Shown piece by piece: positions 1-10,269 of a stretch of DNA of 64,000 bases (position 1 is the first letter of the stretch; each line of letters begins with the position of its first letter). This stretch comes from Pyropia yezoensis (taxonomy: Eukaryota; Rhodophyta; Bangiophyceae; Bangiales; Bangiaceae). Under the pieces are notes generated by a model, which saw only the letters and a program-made list of their open reading frames with translations, was not told the origin of the DNA and made no database searches. Where the stretch lies: the NCBI GenBank assembly GCA_009829735.1, contig CM020620.1:20124020-20188019 (forward strand). Direction: 5' to 3'. A program made the translations under genes and the position numbers.

Positions 1-30
1 TCCGTACCATTGTCTCTCCCACCTCCCTTG

Positions 31-1479
31 CTAGTCCACGAGGATGTGCGTGCTGCCGCTCTTCTTCATTGGGTCCAAGCAATGCTCAGCGCACGTTTCG
101 TACTTCTCTTTCGCGTTCTTCTCCCAGCAGGTGTCCCAGAACTGACAGGCTCTGTGGGGTACCATCTTCCTGAACAGCAACAGAGAAGGTGGTGACTCGG
201 GGTCCCCGTCTCGAAACCGAAACGCATCCACCGCGAAGTCACGGAGCCCACGTAGGGTGAAGCACGCGTACCCGAGCCGCTTGCATATGTACTGCACTTG
301 CGGAGCGAAGAATCGAGGCGACACTGGACAGGCAGCGAGCAGCTGCTTGCAAAAGCCCGACAGCTGTCCATAGTCAATGAGCACGGCGGGGTCACGACGA
401 GGCGCCCCCACATCAGAACCACCGGAAGAACTTGAAGGCTGCTCTTTGTCTATTGACATCGCATCGTCCGTGTCCGAGTCAGACGCAGAACCGCCGGGCG
501 GCAAGGCGGCGTCACGACGACCTTGGGCTGCCGCGGTGTTCGGTGCCGGGGCAGAAAGTGAGGCCGGAGGAGCGATAGGAAGACCAGCCGGAGCGGTGGC
601 AGGATGAGCGGCGCGCGCAGCGGCAGGAAGAGCGGCCGGAACGGCGGCAGGAAGAGCGGCGGGCGCAGCGGCAGGCGGACCGGCCGGAGCGGTGGCAGGA
701 AGAGCGGCGCGCGCAGCGGCAGGAAGAGCGGCCGGAGCGGCGGCAGGAAGAGCGGCGGGCGCAGCGGCAGGCGGACCGGCCGGAGCGGTGGCAGGAAGAG
801 CGGCGCGCGTAGCGGCAGGAAGAGTGGCCAGAGCGGCGGCAGGAAGAGCGACGGGCGCGGCGGCAGGCGGACCGGCCGGAGCGGTGGCAGGAAGAGCGTC
901 GCGCGCAGCGGCAGGAAGAGTGGCCGGAGCGGCGGCAGGAAGAGCGGCGGGCGCAGCGGCAGGCGGACCAGCCGGAGCGGTGGCAGGAAGAGCGGCGCGC
1001 GCAGCGGCAGGAAGAGTGGCCAGAGCGGCGGCAGGAAGACCGACCGGTGCGGCGGCAGGCGGACCGACCGGAGCGGTGGCAGAAAGAGCGGCGCGCGCAG
1101 CGGCAGGAAGAGCGGTCGGAGCGGTGGCAGGGAAAGCGGCGGGCGCAGCGGCAGCAAGTGCGGCCGGAGCGGTGGCAGGAAGAGGTTTCAGAGCAGCGAC
1201 ACAAAGAGTGGCGGGGGCTGTGGCAGAAAGTGTGGCCGGAGCAGCGACGGGAAGATCGGCCGTCGGTGTGGCAGGCAGTACTGCGGGATCTGTCGCACTC
1301 GGTTTCCTTGCGCCGGAACCCGAGGGAGGCGGGGAAGCGGCCGGCTGCACCAGCTCCACGGGGCACGCATGTTGCGTGCCCTCGGCAGGTAGGCGCTCAA
1401 TGCGTGGCTCAAGAAACGAGCTGAAGGCCACGATCCTCACGCGGACTGGAGCGTACTGCGGCACATCGTACTCGTCCAT
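31..1479 (-). CDS. Ala/Pro-repeat hypothetical protein with Cys-rich C-terminus
   Basis: Open frame of about 480 codons from the first ATG (1477-1479, MDEYDVPQYAPV). The frame is open upstream to 1548 without another ATG, so an upstream exon is possible; a short ATG frame starting at 1661 (MIEKSYALRM) could be part of one. The N-terminal 40 residues and the C-terminal 150 have normal composition. The middle is a 32-residue tandem repeat of Ala, Pro and Leu (see 577-1170). The C-terminal segment has CQFWDTCW followed by CAEHC, a possible metal-binding or disulfide cluster. I do not recognise the family. It lies downstream of the recombinase pseudogene on the same strand and could be cargo of the same element or a host gene. 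The non-repeat ends make real coding likely. Confidence 0.5.
   Translation of the reverse strand: MDEYDVPQYAPVRVRIVAFSSFLEPRIERLPAEGTQHACPVELVQPAASPPPSGSGARKPSATDPAVLPATPTADLPVAAPATLSATAPATLCVAALKPLPATAPAALAAAAPAAFPATAPTALPAAARAALSATAPVGPPAAAPVGLPAAALATLPAAARAALPATAPAGPPAAAPAALPAAAPATLPAAARDALPATAPAGPPAAAPVALPAAALATLPAATRAALPATAPAGPPAAAPAALPAAAPAALPAAARAALPATAPAGPPAAAPAALPAAVPAALPAAARAAHPATAPAGLPIAPPASLSAPAPNTAAAQGRRDAALPPGGSASDSDTDDAMSIDKEQPSSSSGGSDVGAPRRDPAVLIDYGQLSGFCKQLLAACPVSPRFFAPQVQYICKRLGYACFTLRGLRDFAVDAFRFRDGDPESPPSLLLFRKMVPHRACQFWDTCWEKNAKEKYETCAEHCLDPMKKSGSTHILVD
577..1170. repeat. 96-bp higher-order coding minisatellite
   Basis: The motif AGGCGGACC and variants recurs at about 673, 769, 865, 961 and 1057, exactly 96 bp apart. 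Each 96-bp unit is built of 24-bp subunits containing GGCAGGAAGAGCGGC-like cores. On the minus strand a unit encodes 32 residues of the ALPATAPAGPPAAAPAALP type. A period divisible by three keeps the reading frame whatever the copy number. Confidence 0.85.
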
Positions 1480-2089
1480 CTGGAGAAGGCCGAACGGGCG
1501 TGCGTGCGTCGCCAGTGCCCCAGTGCCTGCGGGGGTAAGATGGCACACGCCTGCGATCGGGGGAGACGGCGTGCACGCGCGCGCAGGGAGTTAAGGAGCA
1601 AGATCTGAAAGAGAACGGCTTGCCCGTCAGTCATGCGTAGTGCATAGGACTTCTCGATCATGAAATTAGGATTTAGCGACGTTCGAAGTCACGGGTACAA
1701 GTCATGACTTATCTGACTAAGTTCGCATCTGTTCTCGAGCTGCTCTCATATACTTGCAGCAGGCAAGCTCCCTCGCGCGCCTGTCAAAAGAGACGCACTG
1801 CACAGTCCGCTGCAGTGGTGCGGTGTCCTCCCCCTTCCGCCTCAGGCATTCATTGATGACCAGCCCATGCCATGAAGCCGAGCACGTTCATGCGCATAGC
1901 AGTATGGGCCGCACTCCCGCCACATCCATCAAACTTTACGCCCCGGCACCAAACGCTGCGGCCAGAGAGGGCACCCCGTCAGCAGGCCGGGCCGTGGTAC
2001 CAACACCCATTTGCGAATCAGCAAGGGGAAGGGCTTTATGAAGTCGGCCCCACCGCGATAGACGATACAGGCCAACTCAGCCCCCCCCG
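1480..2089. other. No supported gene
   Basis: Apart from the possible upstream exon near 1600-1661 (minus), I see no coding signal. Composition is more balanced than in the flanks. Confidence 0.4.
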
Positions 2090-2325
2090 ACAGACGCTGG
2101 TAGTCTCCACACCCCACCGTAAATGACGCTGCTGGCCGCTACACCCCAGCGCTGCAGGCTCCGCAGGCCTGTACATCTCCGCGCGACGGGCGCTGCTGGC
2201 TTCCACACCCCACCGCGGCGGACGCTGCTAGTGACCACACCCCACCACGGCAGGCGCTGCTGGCATACACACAAAAGTACCACCCCACACCCCACCGCGG
2301 CAGAGGCTGCTGGTAACCACACAAG
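2090..2325. repeat. Short degenerate minisatellite
   Basis: Imperfect units of about 30 bp built on CACACCCCACCGCGGC followed by a GACGCTGCTGG-like core recur roughly seven times between 2090 and 2325. It sits just 3' of the recombinase pseudogene in that gene's direction of reading. Confidence 0.6.
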
Positions 2326-2338
2326 CACCAGTCACTGT

Positions 2339-4809
2339 TCAAGCCTCTTCCGAGTCTGGAACAGCATCTGCTCTCCCGTAGCGTAGAAGGAGCACGCACT
2401 CGATGAAGATTGTACAAAGCTTTGCGGCCGCTCCCAGGTCGAACGCAGTCACACCCGCGGCGTCAAGGGGGGCCTCCTGCCCCAGAACACGGGCACGCAA
2501 GCTGGCCACAACGCCCACCGCCCACTTGTTGTGTGCCGCCATAATCTGCGCCACCGTCTGCGAAACATCATTTTGCCCGTACGAGCGCAAGGTAGACCGC
2601 AAAGTCCCGCGAGCGTTCATGTTAGTCAGGTAGATGAAAAAGCTGGTAGAGTCCACCTTCCAATCTCCAAGCCGCATAACGAGCTCGAACTTCGCGGACC
2701 AGTCTAGCAGGTCTTGGGAGCCCCCACGGCGAAAGCCGTACAGGCTCACGGCGCGCTGGCCATTGTTCAGGTCTAAGCCAACTCGGCGCAAGTCCCGAGT
2801 CAGCCGCTCGTTGATGTCCGTGCGAGGCCGCAATAAAAGATCAGAGTGACGGTTGCCAGCGGTCGACATCTGCGGAATCACCGGCAGATCCGACAGAACC
2901 GCTCCGTTGTTCCCCACCACCGGTGACGAAGCTGCCAGTGCGAGAACGCCCTTGAACAGTTGGGGAAGGTTGGTGTCCTCGGTGTTGCACGGGATGACGG
3001 TTGGCGACCCGAGACTGTCCTCCTCCTCCTGCGAGACGTAGGCGAAGTAGCTGTAGAGCCTGACGATGAACATCTCCGTCACGGTGGTGCCGTTCTTGGT
3101 AATGCGCAAAGTGATATTGAGAAACCGAGGATGCTTGTGTCTGGTCGCCGGGGGAAGGGCTCACAAGCAAGGATAGAAAAAGGTGAACCACCAGGCGCGC
3201 AGCACATGAACGTTAGTAATGAGCGCTGCTCCCATCTGCCTCCAGCTCACATCCAGGCTTCCACTCCGACGCAGCGCAAGCGACCATGCTGCGAGGAAAC
3301 GCACTTATTGTAGAACTGCTCATTGGCAGGAACCAGCGTGTCCGGCAAAGTGATGTCCTTGTACTTGAGGTTGATGAGCGTCAAAGGGCGTGCCAGCGTC
3401 TTAAAGAGGAAAGCCTAGAATGCGTACGCGAGGAAGTCAGTCTGGCGCGCGCTTAAGCTCTCAATGTTGGCGTCGTTGCCGGCGATGGAAGCGTCGGGAT
3501 CCGCGGGAGTGACGATGGCGATGACGGATGCGGAGCGAGCAGGAACGACTGGCGTGGCGGGCGTGCTCTCGTGCGCTGTTGCCGCCTCAGCCCCCGTCGT
3601 AGGCTGAGTCGTCCCTGCAGGTGCCGTCAGGTGGCGCCTCACAAGCGCGTCGTACAACAGCGACAACATTTTTGGCGTAACGTCAGCACTCGTCGTGTTG
3701 TGCTGGCCCGCCTTCCTTACTTCTTTTTCAGCCGCGCCCTTGTGTGTCCTGATTGCCTCCGCGTCCATGGGGTTGTCAATGTAGTCGCCCGGGTCCTCCC
3801 GCTTGTCCCGCTTCTCGGTTTCCTTCTCGAGCTGGCCCTTTTTCTGCCATGGAGAGCGTTGTCCAACGCATTCTGAGACAAGCTTAGCACCAGTGACGCC
3901 GACGAGGCGTGCGTCGTAGAAGAGGAAGCCCAATGCCGCAGAGTAGCCTTTCACCGTCCGCTCCATTATCCTCTTTCCTCCTCCGGCGACAGCGAGGCCT
4001 TCCCTGCGGGCGTCGAGGAAGGCGTTGATGACCTCATGCGTTTGAAGGTTCAAACAGTTGAAGAACTTGGCCACACCTCGATCAATCTCTTCGTCCGGGG
4101 GCCTCTGCCCGTCGATGGGTAAGCACACAGTCCGCCCAATGAAGTTCGCAAACCGCATCGCCACGCTGATTCGCAGCGACCACGTCTTCTGCTCAACGTT
4201 GGTGCGTTTTCCTGCACCTTCTTGAGCGCCACTGCAGATGATCCCCGCTGCGCGAGCTTTCCTTGACAATGCAGTCACCGGTGCTTGAGGCCACGTGCGC
4301 ACGATGCACTCCATGAAGTCGCTGACAAAGGTGTCAATATTGGCGCGCATTTTCGCCACAGACGGAGGAGGTGAAAAGTGGTAGACCGGCCCCCTTGCTG
4401 CACTGCGGGCAGCACCAGCACGGACAACCTCGGACCGCGCTGCCGCGGCCGCAGGATCTTCGTCGCCTTGGTCCAGGCAATGTTGAAGAAGGATGCGCTC
4501 CAGCGCGGTCGCAGGGACGTGGTCCGCAGGCCGGCTGCCAGGATCAGCACCGGCAGTAGCCGAGAACGGCAAGGGCCCACCAGGAGGTCGCTCGGGTACA
4601 CGTTCCGGCGCAGGCTGCGTCACGGATCGCGGCACACGCTCCGGCACAGATTGCACAGCAAGCTGCGGCAGAGATGCTGGCACAAGTTGCGGCGTGGGTT
4701 GTGGCACAGGTTGCGGCGAACGTTGCGGCTCAGTTCGGCACACGTGTTGCGTCTCCGGCTCGCTGGCGGCGACCAAGGCGGCTCCTGCCGCAACGACCAG
4801 ACGCTCCAT
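2339..4809 (-). pseudogene. Tyrosine recombinase of Crypton-like type, interrupted by an in-frame TAG
   Basis: Read on the minus strand. The N-terminal half is Pro/Gln/Val-rich, with PQPVPQPTPQLV-like repeats. A helical core-binding-like domain follows (about 4350-3850, with MRFANFIGRTV and YSAALGFLFYDARLVG). The catalytic domain has a candidate first Arg in ARPLTLINLKYKDI, a beta-hairpin Lys in RITKNG, YGFRRGG in place of the usual HxxR box, LGDWK, and a candidate Tyr nucleophile in FFIYL. The ATG chosen is at 4809; the open frame runs on to 5040 but that part is LTR sequence. A TAG at 3417-3415 breaks the frame, which continues unchanged beyond it. A GT-CAG intron (3304 down to 3141) joins FYNK to the frame ending at 2339. 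The chemistry would be DNA strand exchange through a Tyr-DNA bond. No reverse transcriptase is present, so Crypton-like fits better than DIRS. The family call rests on motif spacing. Confidence 0.65.
3141..3304 (-). other. Putative intron in the recombinase gene
   Basis: 164 bp on the minus strand, starting GTGCGT and ending GACCAG. Removing it joins two halves of the catalytic domain in frame (FYNK to HKHPRFLNITLRI). The unspliced frame terminates inside this segment. Confidence 0.6.
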
Positions 4810-4997
4810 GACGGCCTGTGCCTTGGAAGCGAGGGCGTGGGGCGACAGAGAGGCGGGGACAGGTAGACGACGTCGTAGGAGGCGAGTGGGTGCGAGTGGC
4901 GAGGGTGACAGTAGCGGAAGAAGCGCGTGGGGGGAGCGATGGGGCGCGGCAGCCGTGGAAGATGGCAAGCAGGTAGGGGGCGGGGGGCTCGCACTTG

Positions 4998-5467
4998 TGC
5001 GGCAGTATTGACCCCCAGGTACGGGGGCAACACGTGCCATGCAAGGGGCGGCAGGCCACTAGCCTGATCCGTTCCTCCCCATGCATTTGGGTCCGTATTC
5101 CCTAAGTTTGGGATAGTTAGCTTAGTAGTAAATCCAACTTGGATTTGAGGGTTTTCTGCATTTATCGTCTTGAATTTTCGTGTGGCCCGGTGGGCAGGTG
5201 CTGGGGTGGGAGATTCTGAGTGGCGAGATTCTGAGGGGACCCAGGGGGGGATAAGGGGAGGGACAGCGGGGCTTGGCCCTGCGTCCCCGTCCCGACCAAG
5301 AAACTGTTGGACCACACACCATCCTCTTGTTCGTCAGTGGGGGGATTGCCCCACAACAGGGATAGAGTGTGTGCGACTTGCACCTCTTCCGGTTCCCCCG
5401 ACACGGGAGACAGCCCTTGTACACCGCCCCAACTTGGGTGCCGCGTGTGCGAGAGGTTTTTGCCACA
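4998..5467 (+). repeat. Family A LTR, copy 1
   Basis: Starts TGCGGCAGTATTGACC (TGTGGCAG in the other copies) and ends TTTTTGCCACA. In the other copies TGTGGCA and TGCCACA form a perfect 7-bp terminal inverted repeat. The LTR start is mutated here. It has drifted slightly from copies 2 and 3. Confidence 0.9.
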
Positions 5468-5469
5468 TT

Positions 5470-5487
5470 TGGTGGAGCAGCAGGTGA
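5470..5487 (+). other. Primer binding site, family A copy 1
   Basis: TGGTGGAGCAGCAGGTGA lies two bases after the LTR end, the normal place for a tRNA primer site. The complementary tRNA would end in ...CTGCTCCACCA. Confidence 0.6.
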
Positions 5488-5586
5488 CAGAGGTAAACTT
5501 TACCTCCGGGTGCACCCGGGTGTAGGGGGCCCTCTGTCTCAGAGGAACGGTGGACTTGGACCGTGTCATACGGATCGTCAGCCAAC

Positions 5587-7033
5587 ATGGCTAGTTCGGA
5601 CCCCCGGTCGTCCGGGGAGTACACGGGTGACGCACGTACTTCAGTGCCTTTGAATACTGGTGAGACACAGGTGGGTTTACCTGGGGTCGCAGAGGGACTA
5701 TAGGTCCCTCAAGCCAGCAGGACTGGAAGTGCGGGCGGGCAACAGGCCACCCCGACTCAGTCGGGAGTTCACTCGGGTGACACTTCTGATGCGGGTGGGC
5801 CGAAGTCTGGCCACCGTGTGGTAAGCTCAACGGGAACGTCCCAAGGGGTGAGGACTGTCCCCGCGGGTTCCACTCGGGTTGGAGCCAACTTTGGCTTGGA
5901 GCCGTCGCCAACTAGGCTTTCGCAGGACGGCGGACCTCCGTTGGTCGGCGATGGGCTCGCGCCCATGCCCCCGGTTGAGACCCCTGAGGATCGTGGTTGC
6001 CCCTCAGGTGGACTCCCGGAGGCGGACCGAGACTCAACCGGAGTCGTCAATCCACTCCTCGCGGAAACTGTCCGTCGGGAGGCGACCAATGTGCTGCGGC
6101 AGACTTTGCCGGACCTGGTGGTCACGATGACGAATACTATTCTGAATCAGATTGTGGCGAGTTTGCCAGATGGTCTTAATGCCCAGACCGGATTGGGGCT
6201 TTCGAGCCCGCAGGCGCAGGGGGAATCCCCCCTCACGCCTATCTCGGGTCGCCCCAAACAGAGGGCGACACCTGTGACTCCCAACGAGGGAGCCACACCA
6301 TACTCGGTGGGGCGTACGCCCTTCATGGGGGAGTTTCCCCCGGAAACGCCGGCGGCTACACCAAACGCGCCGCGCCAGACTATGGGCACTGAGGGTCAAC
6401 TTACCCAAGTGCCACAGCGGCTGTTCCCTCGACGTGAGGTACCGCCCAAGGTCCAGGTAACCAACCCGGTCTACCATAGGATCTTTGATTGTGAGACCTA
6501 CGCCCTCCACAACAAGTCGGTGGCGTGTGGTCCTGACCAGGCCCGAGCCATGGGCCGTGCCAAGAAGAATGCACTTCATTCTTTTGGGCACAAAGCGGAG
6601 TGGGATGGAACTCCCCCCCTCCGTGTCTTTGAGTTCTTACGTCGTTTCACACAATGCCATAAGTGAAGGCATGGCTTTTTACATGCTACAGGAGTTTACG
6701 ATGGGAGACCTGCGGACAGAACTTATGTCCGTCATGCCCAGCTCCTCAAGTGGAGGCGCTGGGGAGGTGACGTCCTATTTGGAGCTCGTCAACTGGTTGT
6801 TGAGGGCCATGGTTGATGAAGCGGCGTTGGCTTCTCAAGTCAAAGAGTTTACGCAAGCCCACCAGGAAGAGGCGGAGGACGAGTTGTCCTTTGCGGAGCT
6901 AGTCCGTAAGCTCAACAATCTTTGTGGGTTTCTTCATCCACAAGCTGTGGTGAAGAGTCGGTTTGTGTAGGGACTCCATTGGTCAGTCCGGATGGAGACC
7001 CGGGAGCATAACACTGCCCGGGCGACCCTGGCC
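5587..7033 (+). pseudogene. Family A gag, truncated and interrupted
   Basis: ATG at 5587 in the same context as the intact copy at 61956-63902 (MASSDP start). The frame is broken by TAG at 5701, by loss of frame near 6660 (after LRRFTQCHK, continuing in another frame to 6970), and by TAG at 6968. It still has the capsid-like core with WDGTPPLRVFEFLRRF and LELVNWLLRAMVDEA. The zinc knuckle is absent because LTR copy 2 begins at 7034 inside gag. Confidence 0.85.
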
Positions 7034-7502
7034 TGTGGCAGTATTGACCCCCAGGTAGGGGGGCAACACGTGCCATGCAAGGGGCGGCAGGTCACTAGCC
7101 TGACCCGTTCCTCCCCCTGCATTTGGGTCCGTATTCCCTAAGTTTGGGATAGTTAGCTTAGTAGTAAATCCAACTTGGATTTGAGGGTTTTCTGCATTTA
7201 TCGTCTTGAATTTTCGTGTGGCCCGGTGGGCAGGTGCTGGGGTGGGAGATTCTGAGTGGCGAGATTCTGAGGGGACCCTGGGGGGATAAGGGGAGGGACA
7301 GCGGGGCTTGGCCCTGCGTCCCCGTCCCGACCAAGAAACTGTTGGACCACACACCATCCTCTTGTTTGTCAGTGGGGGGATTGCCCCACAACAGGGACAG
7401 AGTGTGTGCGACTTGCACTTCTTCCGGTTCCCCCGACACGGGAGGCAGCCCTTGTACACCGCCCCAACTTGGGTGTCGTGTGTGCAAGTGGTTTTTGCCA
7501 CA
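7034..7502 (+). repeat. Family A LTR, copy 2
   Basis: 469 bp from TGTGGCAGTATTG to TTTTTGCCACA with the 7-bp terminal inverted repeat intact. Nearly identical to copy 3 at 10270-10738. Confidence 0.92.
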
Positions 7503-7504
7503 GT

Positions 7505-7522
7505 TGGTGGAGCAGCAGGGGA
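7505..7522 (+). other. Primer binding site, family A copy 2
   Basis: TGGTGGAGCAGCAGGGGA follows the LTR end after two bases, matching the other family A copies and family B. Confidence 0.6.
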
Positions 7523-7597
7523 CAGAGGTAAACTTTACCTCCGGGTTCACCCGGGTGTAGGGGACCCTCTGTCTCAGAGGAACGGTGGTCTTAGACT

Positions 7598-8040
7598 GTG
7601 TCGTGCGGATCGTTAGCGAACACGGCTGGATCGGACCTCCCGACGTCCGGGAAACTCTCCGGTGACGACTTTACTTCGGCGCCTTTGAATACTGGCCAGA
7701 CACAGGGTGTACCTGGGATCGCGGAGGTGCTAGAGGCACTCCAGCCAGCAGGGCCGTGGGTATCGGTGCGGGCGGTATGCCACCCCGACCAAGTCGGGTG
7801 TTCACCCTGAGGGTCTTCCTCGGACCGGTGGCTCGCACTTCGGCCACCGGGTGGTATACTCAAAGGGAACGTCCCACGGTGAGAGGACTGTCCCCGCGAG
7901 ATCCACTCGGGTTGGATTCAACTTCGGCATAGAGCCGTCGCCAAAGGCGGGTGGAGGACGGCGGACCTTCACTCGTCGGTGATGGGCTCGAGCCTGTGAC
8001 AGGGGTCGTAGCAAGTTGTTACCCCCGCCACCCTCAAAGA
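7598..8040 (+). pseudogene. Family A gag N-terminal remnant
   Basis: Translates to a diverged version of the gag N-terminus (SLANTAGSDLPTSG against SSANMASSDPPTSG in the intact copy). It then degenerates and stops near 7996-8040, where sequence from the protease/pre-RT region begins. Confidence 0.75.
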
Positions 8041-8049
8041 AAGTATCTT

Positions 8050-8447
8050 TGATCGGGAGCCAAGCTCGGCTATATCGACCAACATGAGGGACCAGTAGTA
8101 GCGGTCACCCTCAACGCGGGCGCGAGTAGCGACCCGAAGTCTGGAGAGGAGAAGCACCAAGCCAAGTCGGCCGCCTCTCCTCGACCCCATGTGAACATGG
8201 AAGATGTTCCACCCAGGTTGAGGGTTCGAGTTGAACGCCTCTTGGACAAATTTCATAAGTTATGGAATGGGGACACTAACCGGCTCATTTTGAGGGTGCG
8301 TTGGTTCGGCTGTAAGGCCAAAAATGACACGTGGAGGATCCTTCGGCTGAGAAGGTCCGGGCGAACTGCGCCCGGAATGATATCGACCATACCTGCCCTC
8401 CCTCAACGTGAGGGAAGGCCAAGTGACAGTACCAAGAGAGTGCTTTA
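8050..8447 (+). pseudogene. Family A pol remnant: pre-RT linker joined to chromodomain end
   Basis: Contains HVNMEDVPPRLRVRVERLL and FHKLWNGD, matching the linker before RT in the minus-strand copy (near 60900). It passes directly into LILRVRWFGCKAKNDTW, the chromodomain end of pol. RT, RNase H and integrase are missing, so this copy is non-autonomous. The frame ends at 8447. Confidence 0.8.
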
Positions 8448-8522
8448 AGTCGAATTGGTACGCAAAGTGGTTTATAGCTGCAGCCCTAACCCACACACTC
8501 TCACAACAAAGGCAGCGGCCAA

Positions 8523-9955
8523 CTAGGCACGCATGCTAGACTCCCCAACACCACGGCCCTCACCCTCACGTGGAGGCGAGCGGCGAGACCCACGCCGATA
8601 ACGGTCTCCACTCGTTGGAGGGGGCGGCGGCTCCAAGTCGGAACCGTCGCGCCCCTCACGGTCGCGCAAGTGGCGCCGACCGTGGCTACTCTTCTGCTTG
8701 GTCTTGCGCGCAAGTTTGCGACGCAGACGCCGGAAAGACTCCGTCTCCGACGGGGTAGAAGACTCCGAGACGGAATAAGACAACTCCTCTTCCGATACGG
8801 AGGGAGACCGCCGTGAGTGACGGCGACGACGGCGAGGAGGCGAGTATGCCCGTCTTGCCCGACGCTTGCCGCGCCCAAGTGGGGCCGGCTGGGGCACAAT
8901 CGACCCAATACGATCCACCTCGGTAGTCATGAACCCCGCTACCGACTCGCAACTTGCGGTCGCCACAGCAGTACGAACGCGCTCCTCAAGTTGAGGAGTC
9001 TCGTAACTTTGAAGGGTTGCGGTCGACGCGGCCAACCAAGAAATGGTGCGCACCAACGTGGTGATCATCATCTCGGCGGTCAAGGGCATGGCCGGCAGTA
9101 CCAATTTGGGGTAGACCGTGAGTAGGGTGGCCCCCAAGTTGGGGGACACCGGGGTGGACGACTCAATGGCCACGCTTATCGGGATGTCCCCGTGCGGCTG
9201 GAGTGGGACAGGAGGAAGCGGAGGGGCTTGTCGAGTTTTGCGGAGCCCGAGAGTAACTGCGACCCCTACTCGGGGCCCCCGCAGTGGGTTGAGTCATGTA
9301 CTCATCGTGAGATGGCACGGCCATAACGATGGCCTTGTCCGGGGGAGGCGCGGTGTGGCGATCCACCCCCGGGGTATACGGGTAGTCCCCGATGCCCAAC
9401 CCCTCTCGAAGTACCACACGGCCGTCGTGAAGTTCACGACCGACCCACACGAACTGGCGAAGTGCGCCATCGTCCTTGGGCCCGCGGGAAGATCGGCGCA
9501 ACTTGTGCTCGATGCTCTCCCACTCGATGAGTTTATGGAGGCGCAGCATCTCCTCGAGTAGAGTGAGCTGTCCCGATGAGCACCCCTCAGCAACTGGCTG
9601 AGGCGTGAGCTGCTCCAATCCTTGGATAAGCCGGGGGGATAGATGCCAGAGCATCCTCCGCCGCCGGACACAAGACACCCAGGTCGACATGACCTCGAGG
9701 AGCCACTGGGTTGCCAACATGGCGAACACCAGGTGGTCCGGGCTAGCCGTCAACATGACGGAGCCGAAGTGGTCGAGCAACCGTGGTAGTAGCGCCGGGT
9801 GACGCGGGCATACCATCCCCCGGAGCGACCGCGGGGCCCCCGCCGGAAGTCCCGGCGGGCGCCACATCGCAGGATGTATCCTCCATCCGTTCATCCAGGG
9901 AGTCAGACTCCAACCCCTGGGTCATCATGACTCTCCCCAAGTTAGGGAGAGACAA
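8523..9955 (-). pseudogene. Antisense ORF of family A, frameshifted, with basic RS-rich C-terminus
   Basis: Three consecutive minus-strand frames (9955-9743, 9894-9163, 9173-8523) match in order the ORF at 56646-58112, including SDSLDERMEDT, LLDHFGSVML, HLVFAMLATQWLLEV and LREGLGIGDYPY. Part of the middle is deleted between about 9800 and 9780. The last frame continues past the end of the 56646-58112 copy into an Arg/Ser/Glu-rich tail (RRRRRHSRRSPSVSEEELSY, then KLARKTKQKSSHGRR), suggesting a nuclear or nucleic-acid-binding C-terminus in the ancestral protein. Function unknown. Confidence 0.75.
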
Positions 9956-10269
9956 CGCGGCTGCAGCTGCACGAGACCCACCCCCAGTTGAGGGGGGGGG
10001 CTCGAATCGCGGGTTGATGGGTGGCCTCCCCAGCGTGGGGCGGCCCAGGGTAAGGTGAAGAGGATGGTTTGGTGGTGGTGAAGTGAGTACCGATTAGAGT
10101 AAGCTGCCGAGTGGGCAAGCTTGAGGAGAGGGGCGGTCAACGTGACCGCCTCCACATCCGCGTTACGTACTCCAGGGGGGACAGCAAGTCGCGCACCCAA
10201 CGCCGAGACGTGCGTTCACGCACCCCCTCACAGGGCCGACCGGGTCGGTCGGAACTGAGGAGAGGGGAG

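Noticed and set aside
604..1392. Plus-strand Arg/Gly/Ser repeat frames opposite the Ala/Pro protein
   Set aside because: A 96-bp repeat without stops is open in several frames. Only the minus frame has normal-composition flanking domains.
4996..5040. N-terminus MARVAPVPGG as the start of the tyrosine recombinase
   Set aside because: These codons are the family A LTR edge, so the open frame there is a chance fusion. The ATG at 4809 is preferred.
5122..5569. Open frames within the family A LTRs (repeated at 6983-7550, 10228-10870, 55834-56349)
   Set aside because: They are identical because the LTRs are repeated. LTRs are not expected to encode protein, and no domain is seen.
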